Positions 46,908-56,853 of a DNA stretch of 64,000 bases are shown one piece after another; positions within the stretch are counted from its first letter, which is position 1, and each line of letters opens with the position of its first letter. A model generated the notes under the pieces. The model had not been told where the DNA came from and did not search any database. It saw only the letters and a list, made by a program, of their open reading frames with translations. Where the stretch lies: assembly GCF_000759435.1 (NCBI RefSeq), contig NZ_JRJG01000006.1, positions 62,001 through 126,000 on the forward strand, read 5' to 3'. Both the position numbers and the translations under genes were made by a program. This DNA comes from Hoeflea sp. BAL378 (GTDB lineage: Bacteria > Pseudomonadota > Alphaproteobacteria > Rhizobiales > Rhizobiaceae).

Positions 46908-48233
46908 GTGTTTGAATCATTTTTCCCCAGACCGAAGCTCTTCTTCCCCTCAGTTCTGATCTGGGCGGCATTGGGCATCCTGATCTGGTACACGGTCGGC
47001 GACAGCATCGGCGCGGCGCTGGGCTTCGACCTGCCCGAGCCGGAAGGCGAGCCGATCGTCGGGCTGCGATATTTCTACACGCCGTCCTTCCTGTGGTTCT
47101 ATCTCTTCTACTTCATCTGGTCGGGCGTGTTCATGGCGTTCTGGTTCATCTATTCGCCGCACAAATGGCAATGGTGGTCGATGCCGGGCTCGGCCTTCAT
47201 CCTCTTCACCACCTATTACGGCGTCCAGGTCTCGGTGGCGATCAACAACTGGCGGCGGCCGTTCTTCGACCAGTTCCAGCAGGCGCTGACCGGCGACGGC
47301 ACGGTGACCTCGGCGGACCTTTACGGCCTGTTGCTCATCTTCGCCCAGATAGCCCTGATCTCCATGGTCATCTTTGTCGTCACCCGCTTTTTCGTCAGCC
47401 ACTATATCTTCCGCTGGCGCACCGCGATGAACGATTTCTACATGCAGCGCTGGCCGCTGGTCCGCCACATCGAGGGCGCCTCCCAGCGCGTGCAGGAAGA
47501 CACCATGCGCTTCGCCTCGATCATGGAGGGCCTGGGCGTGGCCTTCGTTAATGCGGTGATGACGCTGGTAGCGTTTCTGCCGGTCTTGTGGGGTCTGTCG
47601 CAATACGTCACCGAACTGCCGCTGGTCGGCGAGATCCCGCATGCGCTGTTCACCGCGCTGATCTTCTGGGCGGCTTTCGGAACCGGCTTGCTGGCCATCG
47701 TCGGCATCAAGCTGCCGGGTCTCGAGTTCAGGAACCAGCGCGTCGAGGCCGCCTACCGCAAGGAACTGGTCTATGGCGAGGACGATCCGGACCGCGCCCA
47801 GCCGCCCACCGTGGCCGAGCTGTTCGAAAATGTCCGGAAGAACTATTTCCGGCTCTACTTCCACTACATGTATTTCAACATCGCCCGCGGCTTCTATTTC
47901 CAGGCGGACAACATCTATGTCGACGTTCTCCTGGTGCCGACCATCGTCGCGGGCAAGATCACTCTTGGCATCTGGCAGCAGATCCTGACTGCCTTCGGCC
48001 AGGTCTCAAACTCGTTCCAGTTCCTGATCAGTTCCTGGACGACCATCGTCGAGCTGATCTCGATCTTCAAGCGTCTGCAGGCTTTCGAAGCCGTGTTCCG
48101 CGGCCAGGAACTGGATGAGATCGAACGGAACTATCTGGCGAGCCAGGGCGGTTTCGCGCAGCCCGTTGCCGATCCGTCGCCCGGCGCGGGCGGACCCGAT
48201 CAGATTCAGACGATCGAGGATCCGAAACGCTGA
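46908..48233 (+). CDS. bacA: SbmA/BacA-like inner-membrane peptide transporter
   Basis: A 441-residue member of the SbmA/BacA family, proton-driven importers of peptides such as microcins, NCR peptides and bleomycin; in rhizobia BacA is needed for survival inside host cells. It begins [15 protein letters not shown], like rhizobial BacA, and has about seven membrane helices, with [17 protein letters not shown] and [14 protein letters not shown] as family blocks. No ATPase domain is present, as expected for SbmA/BacA. Initiation is at GTG 46908; a CAGGA ribosome site lies about ten bases upstream. The symbol is given by similarity. Confidence 0.85.
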   Translation: MFESFFPRPKLFFPSVLIWAALGILIWYTVGDSIGAALGFDLPEPEGEPIVGLRYFYTPSFLWFYLFYFIWSGVFMAFWFIYSPHKWQWWSMPGSAFILFTTYYGVQVSVAINNWRRPFFDQFQQALTGDGTVTSADLYGLLLIFAQIALISMVIFVVTRFFVSHYIFRWRTAMNDFYMQRWPLVRHIEGASQRVQEDTMRFASIMEGLGVAFVNAVMTLVAFLPVLWGLSQYVTELPLVGEIPHALFTALIFWAAFGTGLLAIVGIKLPGLEFRNQRVEAAYRKELVYGEDDPDRAQPPTVAELFENVRKNYFRLYFHYMYFNIARGFYFQADNIYVDVLLVPTIVAGKITLGIWQQILTAFGQVSNSFQFLISSWTTIVELISIFKRLQAFEAVFRGQELDEIERNYLASQGGFAQPVADPSPGAGGPDQIQTIEDPKR

Positions 48234-48257
48234 CCGGTCCGGCGTCCGGGCTCTGAT

Positions 48258-49283
48258 CTAGCTCGCCGATCCGTCGCTGCGCTCGAGCCGGCGCAGCGCC
48301 TCCTGATAGGTCACGCAGTCGACATCGGGACGGACGCAGGTCTCGATGGCGAAGCGCTCGAGCGCGGTCCAGTAGGCGCCGCCGTTCATCTCGACGAAGT
48401 GAAAGCCGAGCTGCAGCGGCCGCCGCTTGCCCGAATACTCCGCCTCGAAGGCCGCGCGGAACGCCGCAAGCGTCCGCTCCGCGAACTCCTCCGATTTCGA
48501 TGGGGTCTCGAACGCGGCGGAATGCCGGACGAACAGATTGTAGTCCATGGCGATGATCCGCCGGCCCTTGGGCCCTTCCGGGATCAGCGGCAGGGCGAAT
48601 CGCGCGACGGTCTTCGAGACATCGGGCATGACCGGTCCCTGCGATACGGCGCTGGCGTCATAGCTCAGGCCATGGGCGGCAAGCGCCGCATAGAGCCCGT
48701 CGCCCCCCGACAGATAGGGCGCGCGAAACCCCTTCACCGCCGATGTCGCAAACCCCGCCCAACCGGCGGGTTCCGATCCGCCATTGCGGCTCCAGGCAGT
48801 TTTCAGCGCCCCGTCGAACTGGCCGAACTCCTTGAGCCAGTCGGATTTGCTCCAACCCTTGCCGTCGAAATGGCCGCAGCCATGGCTGCCGATCTCGTGC
48901 CCGGTCTGGTAGGCGGCCCAGACATGGCCGAGCCGGGTCAGCACGTCGGCGCTGTCGGGCGCGAAGCCGACATTGGAGCGGCCCGCGGACTGGCCCGGGG
49001 CCTGATAGCCGCGACGGTCGTCCCGGTTCATCAGAAAAGTGCAGGACAGGAAATAGGTGAACCGCGCCCCGGTCGCCTCGCCGAGCTTCAGGCTGCGTTC
49101 CCACAGTGCATTGTCATGGGCGCCGTCGAAGGAGATCAGCACCATCTGCCTGGGCCGCTCCCCGGCCTGTGCCCCGGTGGAGGCGGGACCGGCGAGCAGC
49201 GCCGCGGCGAGGAGAGCCGCGGCGAGGCCTCGGGTCGGCGCCGCGCCACGCGGCGGGGCAGGGGATTTCGCGGGGGCGATCAT
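48258..49283 (-). CDS. Secreted polysaccharide deacetylase-like protein
   Basis: A 341-residue exported protein. The signal peptide ends GAQAGE. The NodB-like metal site is recognisable: ISFDGAHD (Asp) and EIGSHGCGHF (two His four apart). Later segments include VKGFRAPYLSGGDGLYAA and LQLGFHFVEMNGGAYW. Members of this type act on cell-wall or capsular polysaccharides in the periplasm. It converges with bacA, and 24 bp separate their stop codons. ATG at 49283 was chosen because it places the signal peptide at the N-terminus. Confidence 0.85.
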   Translation of the reverse strand: MIAPAKSPAPPRGAAPTRGLAAALLAAALLAGPASTGAQAGERPRQMVLISFDGAHDNALWERSLKLGEATGARFTYFLSCTFLMNRDDRRGYQAPGQSAGRSNVGFAPDSADVLTRLGHVWAAYQTGHEIGSHGCGHFDGKGWSKSDWLKEFGQFDGALKTAWSRNGGSEPAGWAGFATSAVKGFRAPYLSGGDGLYAALAAHGLSYDASAVSQGPVMPDVSKTVARFALPLIPEGPKGRRIIAMDYNLFVRHSAAFETPSKSEEFAERTLAAFRAAFEAEYSGKRRPLQLGFHFVEMNGGAYWTALERFAIETCVRPDVDCVTYQEALRRLERSDGSAS

Positions 49284-49565
49284 GGGCAATCCGATGCGAC
49301 GCTTGACAGAAAACAGTGTCCCGACGTCGTGAAGGGCAAATGCGGCAGGGATGTGAAACGGCGGGTCGGCCGGCGCCGGTGCGTCCCGGAGATCCCGCGC
49401 GCGGCCGGACCCTCCGCCCCGCGCAGTCGTGGACATCCCGCCGACGTTGCCCGACCCGCGGCAGGACAAATCCGGGCGCGGGCGGCTTCTCATGGGGAGT
49501 GGTCCGGGCTATGGTCGCCGCCACACGCGGACGGGGCTGCCCGGACGCCACATAGGAGATGAACA
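49284..49565. other. Divergent gap between the deacetylase and nnrU
   Basis: A 282-bp gap. A consensus-like TTGACA occurs at 49303-49308 on the plus strand, without a good -10 partner 17 bases later. No FNR/NnrR box was found, even though NnrU genes are often tied to denitrification. Confidence 0.4.
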
Positions 49566-50153
49566 ATGATCTGGCTGATACTCGGACTTGTGCTGTTTCT
49601 GGGCATACACTCTGTCCGGATCGCTGCGCCCGGCTTCAGGCAGGCGCAGATCGATGCGCGCGGACTGAACGCCTGGAAGGGGATTTATTCCGTGCTGGCG
49701 ATCATAGGCTTCGTGATCCTCGTCTGGGGCTACGGCATAGCCCGGCAGGATCCGGTGGTGTTCTGGGCGGCGCCCGCCTGGATGAGCCATGTCGTGGCGC
49801 TGCTGATGGTGCCGGTCATGATCCTGCTGGTCGCCTCCCAGGTGCCGGCGGGCCGCATCAAGGCCGCCGTCAAGCATCCGCAACTGCTTGCCGTCAAGAT
49901 CTGGGCGCTGGCCCATCTCCTGGTCAATGGCGATCTGGCGTCGATCGTCCTGTTCGGCGCCTTCCTGGCCTGGGCCGTCGTCGACCGGATTTCGGAAAAG
50001 AAGCGGCTGCGCGCCGGCATCACCAGCAATCCGGTGGCGGGGCCGGTGAAATGGGATATCATCTCCGTCGTGGGCGGCCTGGTGCTCTATGTGCTGTTCC
50101 TGCTCTACCTGCACCAGTGGCTCATCGGGGTGCCGCCGATCGCCGGCCTGTAG
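49566..50153 (+). CDS. nnrU: NnrU-family membrane protein
   Basis: A 195-residue integral membrane protein with five or six helices. Typical motifs are LFLGIHSVRI near the start, HPQLLAVKIWALAHLLVNGD in the middle and WDIISVVGGLVLYVLF near the end. NnrU proteins were linked to nitric-oxide and nitrite metabolism, and the conserved histidines may bind heme, but the molecular role is unproven. No denitrification gene is visible beside it. Confidence 0.85.
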   Translation: MIWLILGLVLFLGIHSVRIAAPGFRQAQIDARGLNAWKGIYSVLAIIGFVILVWGYGIARQDPVVFWAAPAWMSHVVALLMVPVMILLVASQVPAGRIKAAVKHPQLLAVKIWALAHLLVNGDLASIVLFGAFLAWAVVDRISEKKRLRAGITSNPVAGPVKWDIISVVGGLVLYVLFLLYLHQWLIGVPPIAGL

Positions 50154-50284
50154 CTTCGCCGGCGCCGCGCTTTGGCGCTTTTGGCGCCGCACCCCCTTAC
50201 AGAAGCCGCAAAATCGGCTAGAAGGCCCCACACGCCGCCGCTTGCGGCACGAGATCGAGAGGACCGGCTTCGGCCGGTGACGCC

Positions 50285-50956
50285 ATGGCAGACGACAATT
50301 CGACATTCATCCGCGAGGTCAATGACGACCTGCGCTCGGATTACATGAAGGCGCTGTGGAAGCGGTTCCGCTTTGTCATCCTCGCCGTGGCGATCGGCAT
50401 CGTCGTCTTCACCGCCGGCCTGCGCGGCTGGCAGTACTGGCAGGAAACCACCGCCGCCCGCTCCGGCGACGTGTTCCTGGCGGCGCTCGAAAAGGCCCGC
50501 ACCGGCGACACCGATGCGGCGCTCGCCGAATTCCAGGAGCTCGAGAAAACCGGCTACGGCTCCTATCCGGTGCTGGCGCGCATGCGCGCCGCCACGGTCC
50601 TGGCCGACAAGGGCGATACGGCCGCGGCGATCGCGGCCTTCTCCGCGATCGGCAAGGATACCGCCCAGCCCGTCGCCATCCGCGACGCCGCGCGGCTGCG
50701 CGCCGCCTATCTGCTGGTCGACAACGGCAGCTACGCCGATGTCTCGGGGGAAGTCGAAGTTCTGGCCGTCCCCGGCAATCCGGCCCGCCACTCGGCCCGC
50801 GACGCGCTGGGGCTCGCGGCCTTCAAGGCCGGCGATCTCAAACAGGCCTCCGAGTGGTTCGGCGCCATCGCCGCCGACAGCGAGGCCCCCAACGGCATCA
50901 AGACGCGCGCCGGCCTCATGCTCGACATGATCGCCGCCCAGGGCGGCGCATCCTGA
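50285..50956 (+). CDS. YfgM-like tetratricopeptide ancillary SecYEG/chaperone protein
   Basis: A 223-residue protein with a cytoplasmic head, one membrane helix at residues 31-48 ([18 protein letters not shown]) and a periplasmic helical TPR domain. This is the YfgM architecture; E. coli YfgM associates with the translocon and PpiD. In E. coli the order is yfgM-bamB-der, while here der follows directly after 49 bp and no BamB gene lies between. Function in this organism is inferred. Confidence 0.82.
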   Translation: MADDNSTFIREVNDDLRSDYMKALWKRFRFVILAVAIGIVVFTAGLRGWQYWQETTAARSGDVFLAALEKARTGDTDAALAEFQELEKTGYGSYPVLARMRAATVLADKGDTAAAIAAFSAIGKDTAQPVAIRDAARLRAAYLLVDNGSYADVSGEVEVLAVPGNPARHSARDALGLAAFKAGDLKQASEWFGAIAADSEAPNGIKTRAGLMLDMIAAQGGAS

Positions 50957-51005
50957 CCGCTCCGGCGCCCCGGACGATGACGGCGCCTTCGGGCAAGGAC
51001 TTTCC

Positions 51006-52505
51006 ATGACCATCACCCTCGCCATTGTCGGACGCCCCAATGTCGGCAAATCGACGCTCTTCAACCGTCTGGCCGGCCGCAAGCTGGCGCTGGTCGACGA
51101 CACGCCCGGCGTGACCCGCGACCGCCGGCCGGGCGACGCCAAGCTGGTCGACTTGCGCTTCCGCATGATCGACACCGCCGGCCTCGAAGTGGCGGGACCC
51201 GACACGCTGGAAGGCCGCATGCGCGCCCAGAGCGAGATGGCGATGGACGAGGCCGACGGCGCGCTGTTCCTGATCGACGCCAAGTCCGGGCTGACCCCGG
51301 CCGATGAATTGCTGGCCGAAATCCTGAGAAAACGCGGCAAGCCGGTGGTGCTGGTCGCCAACAAGGCCGAATCCAAGGGCGCGGAATCTGGCATGTACGA
51401 CGCCTACCGCCTGGGGCTCGGCGAACCCTGCCCGATCTCGGCCGAGCACGGCGGCGGCATGCTCGACCTGCGCGACGCCATCGTCGCGGCCTTCGGCGAG
51501 GAGCGCTGTTTCCCGCCCAAGGACGCGCCGCTGGCCGAGGCCGTCACCGATATCGACGTCTCCACGCCCGACGAGGAGGACGAGGGGCCCGACTATGACG
51601 AGACCAAGCCGCTCCGGGTCGCCATCGTCGGCCGTCCCAATGCCGGCAAGTCGACGCTGATCAACCGGTTCCTCGGCCAGGACCGGCTCCTGACCGGTCC
51701 CGAGGCCGGCATCACCCGCGATTCCATCGCTGTCGATTTCGAATGGCGCGGCCGCAAGATCAAGCTGTTCGACACCGCCGGCCTGCGCCGCAAGGCGCGC
51801 GTCCAGGAAAAGCTCGAGAAGCTCTCGGTCGCCGATGCGCTGCGCGCCATCCGCTTCGCCGAGGTCGTGGTCGTGGTGTTCGATTCGACCATCCCCTTCG
51901 AGAAGCAGGACCTGCAGATCGCCGACCTGATCGTGCGCGAGGGCAGGGCGCCGGTCATCGCCTTCAACAAGTGGGACCTGATCGACAACCGCCAGGAAAA
52001 ACTGGCCGAGCTGCGCGAGATGACCGACCGGCTGCTGCCGCAGATCCGCGGCATCCGTGCCGTCACCGTGGCCGGCCAGACCGGCGACGGGCTCGACCGG
52101 CTGATGGAAAACATCGCCATGGTCCACAGGACCTGGAACAAGCGCATCTCGACCGCCAAGCTCAACAAGTGGCTCGACCATGTCCAGGGCCATCACCCGC
52201 CGCCGGCGGTGTCGGGCCGGCGCCTGAAGCTCAAATACATGACGCAGATCAAGTCGCGCCCGCCGGGCTTCATGATCTCCTGCACGCGGCCCGACGCCGT
52301 GCCGGAATCCTACACCCGGTATCTCATCAATTCGCTGCGCGCCGATTTCGACATGCCGGGCATTCCGCTGCGTGTGGTCTACCGCAGCGGCGACAATCCC
52401 TATGCGCCCAAGGACGGCAAGACCAAGCGGGCCTCGGTGATGCCGAAGAAATCCACCCGCCGCACGGTCTCGGGCAAGCTCGCCCCCAAGAAGCGCAGCG
52501 GCTGA
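51006..52505 (+). CDS. der: Ribosome biogenesis GTPase Der (EngA)
   Basis: A 499-residue double-domain GTPase needed for 50S ribosome assembly. Two P-loops are seen: GRPNVGKST near residue 10 and GRPNAGKST near 211, with matching DTAGL switch motifs and NKAE/NKWD specificity motifs. The KH-like C-terminal domain includes [15 protein letters not shown]. The acidic linker ([11 protein letters not shown]) and basic lysine-rich tail are usual. It is the second gene of a likely operon with the YfgM-like protein. Confidence 0.97.
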   Translation: MTITLAIVGRPNVGKSTLFNRLAGRKLALVDDTPGVTRDRRPGDAKLVDLRFRMIDTAGLEVAGPDTLEGRMRAQSEMAMDEADGALFLIDAKSGLTPADELLAEILRKRGKPVVLVANKAESKGAESGMYDAYRLGLGEPCPISAEHGGGMLDLRDAIVAAFGEERCFPPKDAPLAEAVTDIDVSTPDEEDEGPDYDETKPLRVAIVGRPNAGKSTLINRFLGQDRLLTGPEAGITRDSIAVDFEWRGRKIKLFDTAGLRRKARVQEKLEKLSVADALRAIRFAEVVVVVFDSTIPFEKQDLQIADLIVREGRAPVIAFNKWDLIDNRQEKLAELREMTDRLLPQIRGIRAVTVAGQTGDGLDRLMENIAMVHRTWNKRISTAKLNKWLDHVQGHHPPPAVSGRRLKLKYMTQIKSRPPGFMISCTRPDAVPESYTRYLINSLRADFDMPGIPLRVVYRSGDNPYAPKDGKTKRASVMPKKSTRRTVSGKLAPKKRSG

Positions 52506-52786
52506 TCTCAAGGCGCGCGCCCGGCCTCTCGCCGCCACGACGCCTGCCGCCGAGGTCTGCCCGGAAAATTCCTTAAATCGGACATGGTCAGCAGTGATAC
52601 AGGCGCCGCGGCGCTGACGCGCCCACGCGTCTTTTCCGCCGGTGCAACCCGGGCTTTTCGGGGTTTCTCAGATCTTGCCGACATCAGGCCGAACATTCGG
52701 GGTCGCTCATTAACGCTCCATCAAGGTTAATCCTCCATTCTCTCACGCAGTCTCGTATCCGTGTCCTGAGTTCCGGAGTTGTTGTT
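52506..52786. other. Upstream region of the SleB-type hydrolase with a CtrA-like site
   Basis: A 281-bp gap with no credible gene. A near-consensus CtrA site lies at 52710-52724 on the plus strand, about 60 bp upstream of the TTG start of the hydrolase. Confidence 0.4.
52710..52724 (+). promoter_or_regulatory. CtrA-like site (one mismatch) before the cell wall hydrolase
   Basis: TTAACGCTCCATCAA reads TTAA-N7-TCAA, one base from the consensus. A further TTAA lies at 52727-52730. CtrA controls division and cell-wall genes in alphaproteobacteria, which fits the neighbour. Confidence 0.35.
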
Positions 52787-53965
52787 TTGCGTCAGAAGCG
52801 TCGTTCGCCCGGCAGCGGCCATTCCGTGTTGAGCCGCCTGTCAGCGCCCGTGATCCTCGGCCTCGCAGCCTTTGTGTTGACCCCCACCATCACCTCGCAT
52901 GCCGACATGGCCACCATGCTGGCCGGCAGCGATGGGGCCGACGGCAGGTGGAAAACCGCACTGACCGCCTCGCCGGCGGGCTCGATCCAGGCCGCCGAGC
53001 TCGAATTCACCGACCCCATCATGACCTCGTCCATTGCCTCGGGCGCGGGCGTCACGCTGCCCAATGGCGACAAGATCGCCTTCATGGGCAAGATCGGCGC
53101 CGCCGATCCGCGTCCCGACGCCGAGCGTGTGACCCGCAGCCTGAAGAAGGGCAGGGTCATCGCCGTGGCCCCCGTGCAGCCGCCCAAGGATTTTTCCGCG
53201 GGCTCCGTGCTCGAGCGGCAGTCCAACCTGCTGCAGCCGGCGCTGGACCAGACCAACGCGATGGCCTTCCTCAAGCCCGATATCCGCGGCAAGGAATTCA
53301 AGATCGCCACCACCTTCTTCGCCAGGGGCAAGCAGAAGCCCGCGCCGCAGGTGCCGGCGATGCTGGCGAGCCTGGTGACCAACGACAATCCCGACATTCT
53401 CGCCACCGCCTATGCGCCGCCCGCGCCGGACTATGCCAAGCAGTCGCCCTTCAGCTCGGTGCTGACCGAGGTGACCCCGCGCGGACGTTTCATTCCGCCG
53501 GTGACCGAGGAAGATCACCGCTGGGCCGGCACCGCGCTGCCGGCCTCGGTCTTTTCGGAAGCCGAACAGCGCTGCCTCGCCGCCGGCATCTACTTCGAGG
53601 CCCGGGGCGAATCCGTCAAGGGCCAGGCCGCCGTCGCCCAGGTGATTCTCAACCGGGTGCGCAATCCCACCTACCCGAACACGGTCTGCGGCGTCGTCTA
53701 CCAGAACGACGACTGGCGCAACCGCTGCCAGTTTTCCTTTGCCTGCGACGGCATCAAGGACCGGGTGAGGTCGCCCAAGCACTGGAACATGGCCGAGGAA
53801 ATCGCGCTGGCGACGACCGCGGGCAAGATCTGGCTCACCGAAGTCGGCTCCTCGACCCACTACCACGCCACCTATGTGCGCCCGCCCTGGGCCAAGAGAA
53901 TGCGCAAGGTCGGCAAGATCGGGCTGCATGTTTTCTACGTCACCTATGGCGGCGGCTGGTCCTGA
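52787..53965 (+). CDS. SleB-like cell wall hydrolase (Hydrolase_2 domain)
   Basis: A 392-residue exported peptidoglycan hydrolase. An N-terminal signal-anchor (VILGLAAFVLTPTIT) precedes a variable linker, and the C-terminal domain from about residue 262 begins EQRCLAAGIYFEARGES, where the glutamate of YFEARGE is the predicted catalytic residue. Later QFSFACDG and HYHATYVRPPWA are family blocks. It starts with TTG; GGAG lies 8 bases before it. A CtrA-like site is upstream. Likely a lytic enzyme for growth or division rather than germination. Confidence 0.85.
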   Translation: MRQKRRSPGSGHSVLSRLSAPVILGLAAFVLTPTITSHADMATMLAGSDGADGRWKTALTASPAGSIQAAELEFTDPIMTSSIASGAGVTLPNGDKIAFMGKIGAADPRPDAERVTRSLKKGRVIAVAPVQPPKDFSAGSVLERQSNLLQPALDQTNAMAFLKPDIRGKEFKIATTFFARGKQKPAPQVPAMLASLVTNDNPDILATAYAPPAPDYAKQSPFSSVLTEVTPRGRFIPPVTEEDHRWAGTALPASVFSEAEQRCLAAGIYFEARGESVKGQAAVAQVILNRVRNPTYPNTVCGVVYQNDDWRNRCQFSFACDGIKDRVRSPKHWNMAEEIALATTAGKIWLTEVGSSTHYHATYVRPPWAKRMRKVGKIGLHVFYVTYGGGWS

Positions 53966-54012
53966 ACCGGGCCGCACGGGACGCGCCGCAATGCGCGTGA
54001 GTCTGGCCCGCG

Positions 54013-54039
54013 TACGGAAGTTTTTCTGATACTTCCGTA
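54013..54039. repeat. 9-bp perfect inverted repeat after the hydrolase gene
   Basis: TACGGAAGT and ACTTCCGTA flank a 9-base loop. It lies 48 bp after the hydrolase stop codon. No T run follows the right arm, so it may be a processing or anti-read-through hairpin rather than a classical terminator. Confidence 0.5.
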
Positions 54040-54115
54040 GCGAGCCCCGGAAGGCGGCCTTCAAGTATTTGAAAAAAATGGACAAAAACGTCACGCGCTT
54101 AGCTCCCTCCGCGCC

Positions 54116-54144
54116 TTGACTATGATCTGACCTAAAACTATGTT
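54116..54144 (+). promoter_or_regulatory. Candidate sigma-70-type promoter of the atp F0 operon
   Basis: TTGACT (54116-54121) and TATGTT (54139-54144) are spaced by 17 bases. It predicts transcription from about 54151, some 50 nt before atpI. This is the best promoter match in the window. Confidence 0.65.
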
Positions 54145-54203
54145 GCGCCCGACTTCGAGACGGCTTTTTCCGAGCCGTCGCTGGCGTGTCAGGGGGCGCA
54201 TCC

Positions 54204-54608
54204 ATGGATGAAAAGCGCGGGACTGGCGGCTCTGACAGGGCAGACGCGGGCGGTGAAACGGAAAACGGCCCCTCGGAAAGCCTGGAGGCCCGTCGCCTGC
54301 GCCTGAACGCCGATCTTCTCGCCCGCCGCACGGTGGAGCCGGGGGAGGGAGGCAGCAGGGAAGCGAGGCAGGGCTACGCGCTTGCGGTCAAGCTGTCGAG
54401 CGAGTTCATCGCCGGCGTGATCGTTGGAGCGCTGCTGGGCTATGTGTTTGATCGGTTTTTGGGCACGTCGCCCTGGGGCCTGATCGTGTTTCTGATCCTG
54501 GGCTTCTGCGCCGGGGTGCTGAATATCCTGCGCTCGACCGGCGCGGTCGCCCCGTCTCCGGTCGGGCGGAGCCAGGCCGGGCAGCGCGGGAACGACGACG
54601 GGAAATAA
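54204..54608 (+). CDS. atpI: AtpI/F0F1 assembly-associated small membrane protein
   Basis: A 134-residue AtpI-like protein. A long polar, charged N-terminal tail is followed by two membrane helices (FIAGVIVGALLGYVFDRFLG and WGLIVFLILGFCAGVLNILR). AtpI helps assemble the c-ring and may move magnesium. ATG at 54204 has AGGGGG 7 bases upstream; the GTG at 54186 has none. It is the first gene of the F0 operon, 36 bp before atpB. Confidence 0.88.
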   Translation: MDEKRGTGGSDRADAGGETENGPSESLEARRLRLNADLLARRTVEPGEGGSREARQGYALAVKLSSEFIAGVIVGALLGYVFDRFLGTSPWGLIVFLILGFCAGVLNILRSTGAVAPSPVGRSQAGQRGNDDGK

Positions 54609-54644
54609 TGCCGGTCCGACCGGAATGCGAGAAAGAGGCGTGAA

Positions 54645-55394
54645 GTGGCCAACGATCCGATACACCAGTTCCAGATCAGCAAGCTCGTCCCCATCGAGAT
54701 CGGCGGCCTGGACCTGTCGTTCACCAATTCGTCGCTGTTCATGGTGGCGACCGTGGCTGCCGCCGCGGGCTTCCTGTTCCTGACCACCGCCAATCGCGGC
54801 ATGATCCCCTCGCGGCTGCAGTCGATCTCCGAAATGTCCTATGAATTCGTGGCCTCGATGCTGCGCGACGGCGCCGGATCGCAGGGCATGCGCTTCTTCC
54901 CGATGGTGTTCTCGCTGTTCATGTTCGTGCTGGTGGCCAATCTGCTCGGCATGTTCCCCTATTTCTTCACCGTCACCAGCCATCTGATCGTCACCTTCGC
55001 GCTGGCCATGCTGGTCGTCGGCACGGTGGTGGTCTATGGCTTCTGGAAGCACGGGCTGCATTTCCTCAACCTGTTCGTGCCGTCCGGCGTGCCGGGCATC
55101 CTGCTGCCGCTGGTGGTGATGATCGAGGTCATCTCCTTCCTGTCGCGGCCGATCAGCCTCTCGGTTCGTCTGTTCGCCAACATGCTCGCCGGCCACATCA
55201 CGCTCAAGGTCTTCGCCGGCTTCGTCGTCTCGCTGGGCGGGATGGGCGCGCTCGGCATCGGCGGCGCGATCCTGCCGCTGGCCATGACCGTGGCGCTCAC
55301 CGGTCTTGAATTCCTCGTCGCCTTCCTTCAGGCCTATGTCTTTGCGGTGCTGACCTGCATGTACCTCAACGACGCCCTGCATCCCGGCCACTAG
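54645..55394 (+). CDS. atpB: ATP synthase F0 subunit a
   Basis: A 249-residue subunit a that forms the proton half-channels against the c-ring. The essential arginine is in [13 protein letters not shown], and the C-terminal proton-path segment is [16 protein letters not shown]. It begins with GTG and ends in HPGH. Only the F0 genes are encoded here; the F1 genes (atpHAGDC) lie outside, as usual in alphaproteobacteria. Confidence 0.97.
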   Translation: MANDPIHQFQISKLVPIEIGGLDLSFTNSSLFMVATVAAAAGFLFLTTANRGMIPSRLQSISEMSYEFVASMLRDGAGSQGMRFFPMVFSLFMFVLVANLLGMFPYFFTVTSHLIVTFALAMLVVGTVVVYGFWKHGLHFLNLFVPSGVPGILLPLVVMIEVISFLSRPISLSVRLFANMLAGHITLKVFAGFVVSLGGMGALGIGGAILPLAMTVALTGLEFLVAFLQAYVFAVLTCMYLNDALHPGH

Positions 55395-55459
55395 GATCCT
55401 TTCACCGGCGGTTCGCCGCCAGCCAAATCGCATCCATCCCATTCCAAAGGAGTTTTATC

Positions 55460-55687
55460 ATGGAAGCAGAAGCAGCAAAGTACATCGGCGCCGGCATCGC
55501 TTGCCTCGGCATGGGTGGCGCAGGCATCGGCCTGGGCACCATCTTCGGCAACTACCTCGCAGGCGCCCTGCGCAACCCGTCGGCAGCCGACGGCCAGTTC
55601 GGCCGTCTGATCTTCGGCTTTGCCGTGACCGAAGCTCTGGGCATCTTCTCGCTGCTCGTTGCCCTCCTTCTCCTCTTCGCCGTCTAA
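55460..55687 (+). CDS. atpE: ATP synthase F0 subunit c
   Basis: A 75-residue proteolipid that forms the rotating c-ring. Helix 1 contains [13 protein letters not shown] and helix 2 carries the proton-binding carboxylate E58 ([11 protein letters not shown]), with the loop RNPSAADGQ between them. A strong ribosome site AAAGGAG precedes the ATG, as needed for high copy number. A stable hairpin follows at 55710-55733, before atpF'. Confidence 0.98.
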   Translation: MEAEAAKYIGAGIACLGMGGAGIGLGTIFGNYLAGALRNPSAADGQFGRLIFGFAVTEALGIFSLLVALLLLFAV

Positions 55688-55709
55688 TCGTCGAACGAGT
55701 GTCAGGCTT

Positions 55710-55733
55710 GCCACGCCGGATCACCGGCGTGGC
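55710..55733. promoter_or_regulatory. Perfect 10-bp stem between atpE and atpF'
   Basis: GCCACGCCGG and CCGGCGTGGC flank a 4-base loop (ATCA). It begins 22 bases after the atpE stop and ends 19 bases before the atpF' start. There is no T run. It probably protects or punctuates the atpE transcript, raising subunit c relative to b and b'. Confidence 0.55.
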
Positions 55734-55752
55734 ATTTCATCTGGAGGCGACC

Positions 55753-56337
55753 ATGTTTGTTGTGACCCCGGCTCAGGCCCAGTCCAACCCCACCGAAGGA
55801 ACCATTTCGGAAACCGGCGCACACGGTGGCGAGACCCACGGTGGCGGCGTATTTCCGCCCTTCGATTCATCGACCTATGCCTCGCAGCTTCTGTGGCTGG
55901 CGATCACGTTCGGCCTGTTCTACCTGTTCATGTCGCGCGTCATCGTGCCCCGCATCGGCGGCATTCTGGAGCACCGGCGCGACCGGATCGCCCAGGATCT
56001 CGATGAAGCCAACCGTCTGAAGGAAGAAGCCGACGCCGCCATCGCCGCTTACGAGCAGGAACTGGCGGACGCGCGCAAGAAGGCTTCGGCGATCGCCGAG
56101 ACCGCGCGCGAGAAGGCCAAGGCCGCGGCCGAGGCCGAGCGGACCAAGACCGAAGCCGAACTCAACGCCAAGATGGCCGAGGCCGAGAAAAGCATCGCCG
56201 CCATCAAGGACAAGGCGCTGGCCGAAGTCGACACCATCGCCGAGGAAACCGCCACCGATGTGGTCAAGCATCTCCTGGGCGGTTCCGTGACCAAGGCCGA
56301 GGTCGCAGCCGCGATCCGCGCCGCATCCGGCAAGTAA
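55753..56337 (+). CDS. atpF': ATP synthase F0 subunit b'
   Basis: A 194-residue b'-type stator subunit. An N-terminal segment containing [10 protein letters not shown] and [14 protein letters not shown] precedes the single membrane helix ([15 protein letters not shown], about residues 45-60), followed by a long charged coiled coil to the end. Alphaproteobacteria have paired b' and b genes, and the second b subunit is encoded 15 bp downstream. ATG at 55753 has GGAGG five bases before it. Confidence 0.93.
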   Translation: MFVVTPAQAQSNPTEGTISETGAHGGETHGGGVFPPFDSSTYASQLLWLAITFGLFYLFMSRVIVPRIGGILEHRRDRIAQDLDEANRLKEEADAAIAAYEQELADARKKASAIAETAREKAKAAAEAERTKTEAELNAKMAEAEKSIAAIKDKALAEVDTIAEETATDVVKHLLGGSVTKAEVAAAIRAASGK

Positions 56338-56352
56338 GCGGAGAAGACGATC

Positions 56353-56832
56353 ATGGACGCAACATTCTTTGCCTTCGTCGGGCTTATCATCTTCCTGGCG
56401 ATCCTCGCCTATGTGAAGGTGCCCGCCATGCTGACGGGCGCCCTCGACAAGCGCGCCGACCAGATCCGCAACGAACTCGAGCAGGCCAAGAAGCTGCGCG
56501 AGGAGGCCCAGCAGTTGCTGGCCGAGTACCAGCGCAAGCGCAAGGAAGCCGAATCCGAGGCGCAGAGCATTCTCGGCGCCGCCGAACGGGAAGCCAACGC
56601 GCTGCGCGAGGAAGCCAAGGCCAAGACCGAGGACTATGTCGCCCGCCGCACCGCGATGGCCGAGCAGAAGATCCGCCAGGCGGAGACCGATGCGGTCAAC
56701 GAGGTCCGCGCCTCGGCCGTCGATCTGGCGATCGCCGCGGCTGAAAGGCTGATCGCCGCCAAGGTCGACTCCAAGACCTCGGGCGAGCTGTTCAAGGCCT
56801 CGCTCGGCGACATGAAGACCCGGCTCAACTGA
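56353..56832 (+). CDS. atpF: ATP synthase F0 subunit b
   Basis: A 159-residue b subunit. One N-terminal membrane helix (FFAFVGLIIFLAILAYV) is followed by a highly charged coiled coil (ELEQAKKLREEAQQLLAEYQ) and a C-terminal F1-binding region (KASLGDMKTRLN). It is the last gene of the F0 operon. A strong hairpin terminator follows at 56854-56880. Confidence 0.95.
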   Translation: MDATFFAFVGLIIFLAILAYVKVPAMLTGALDKRADQIRNELEQAKKLREEAQQLLAEYQRKRKEAESEAQSILGAAEREANALREEAKAKTEDYVARRTAMAEQKIRQAETDAVNEVRASAVDLAIAAAERLIAAKVDSKTSGELFKASLGDMKTRLN

Positions 56833-56853
56833 GCCCTCCGACATAGAATGCAC

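Noticed and set aside
49284-49565. FNR/NnrR box before nnrU
   Set aside because: No TTGAT-N4-ATCAA or similar sequence was found; a lone TTGACA is not enough.
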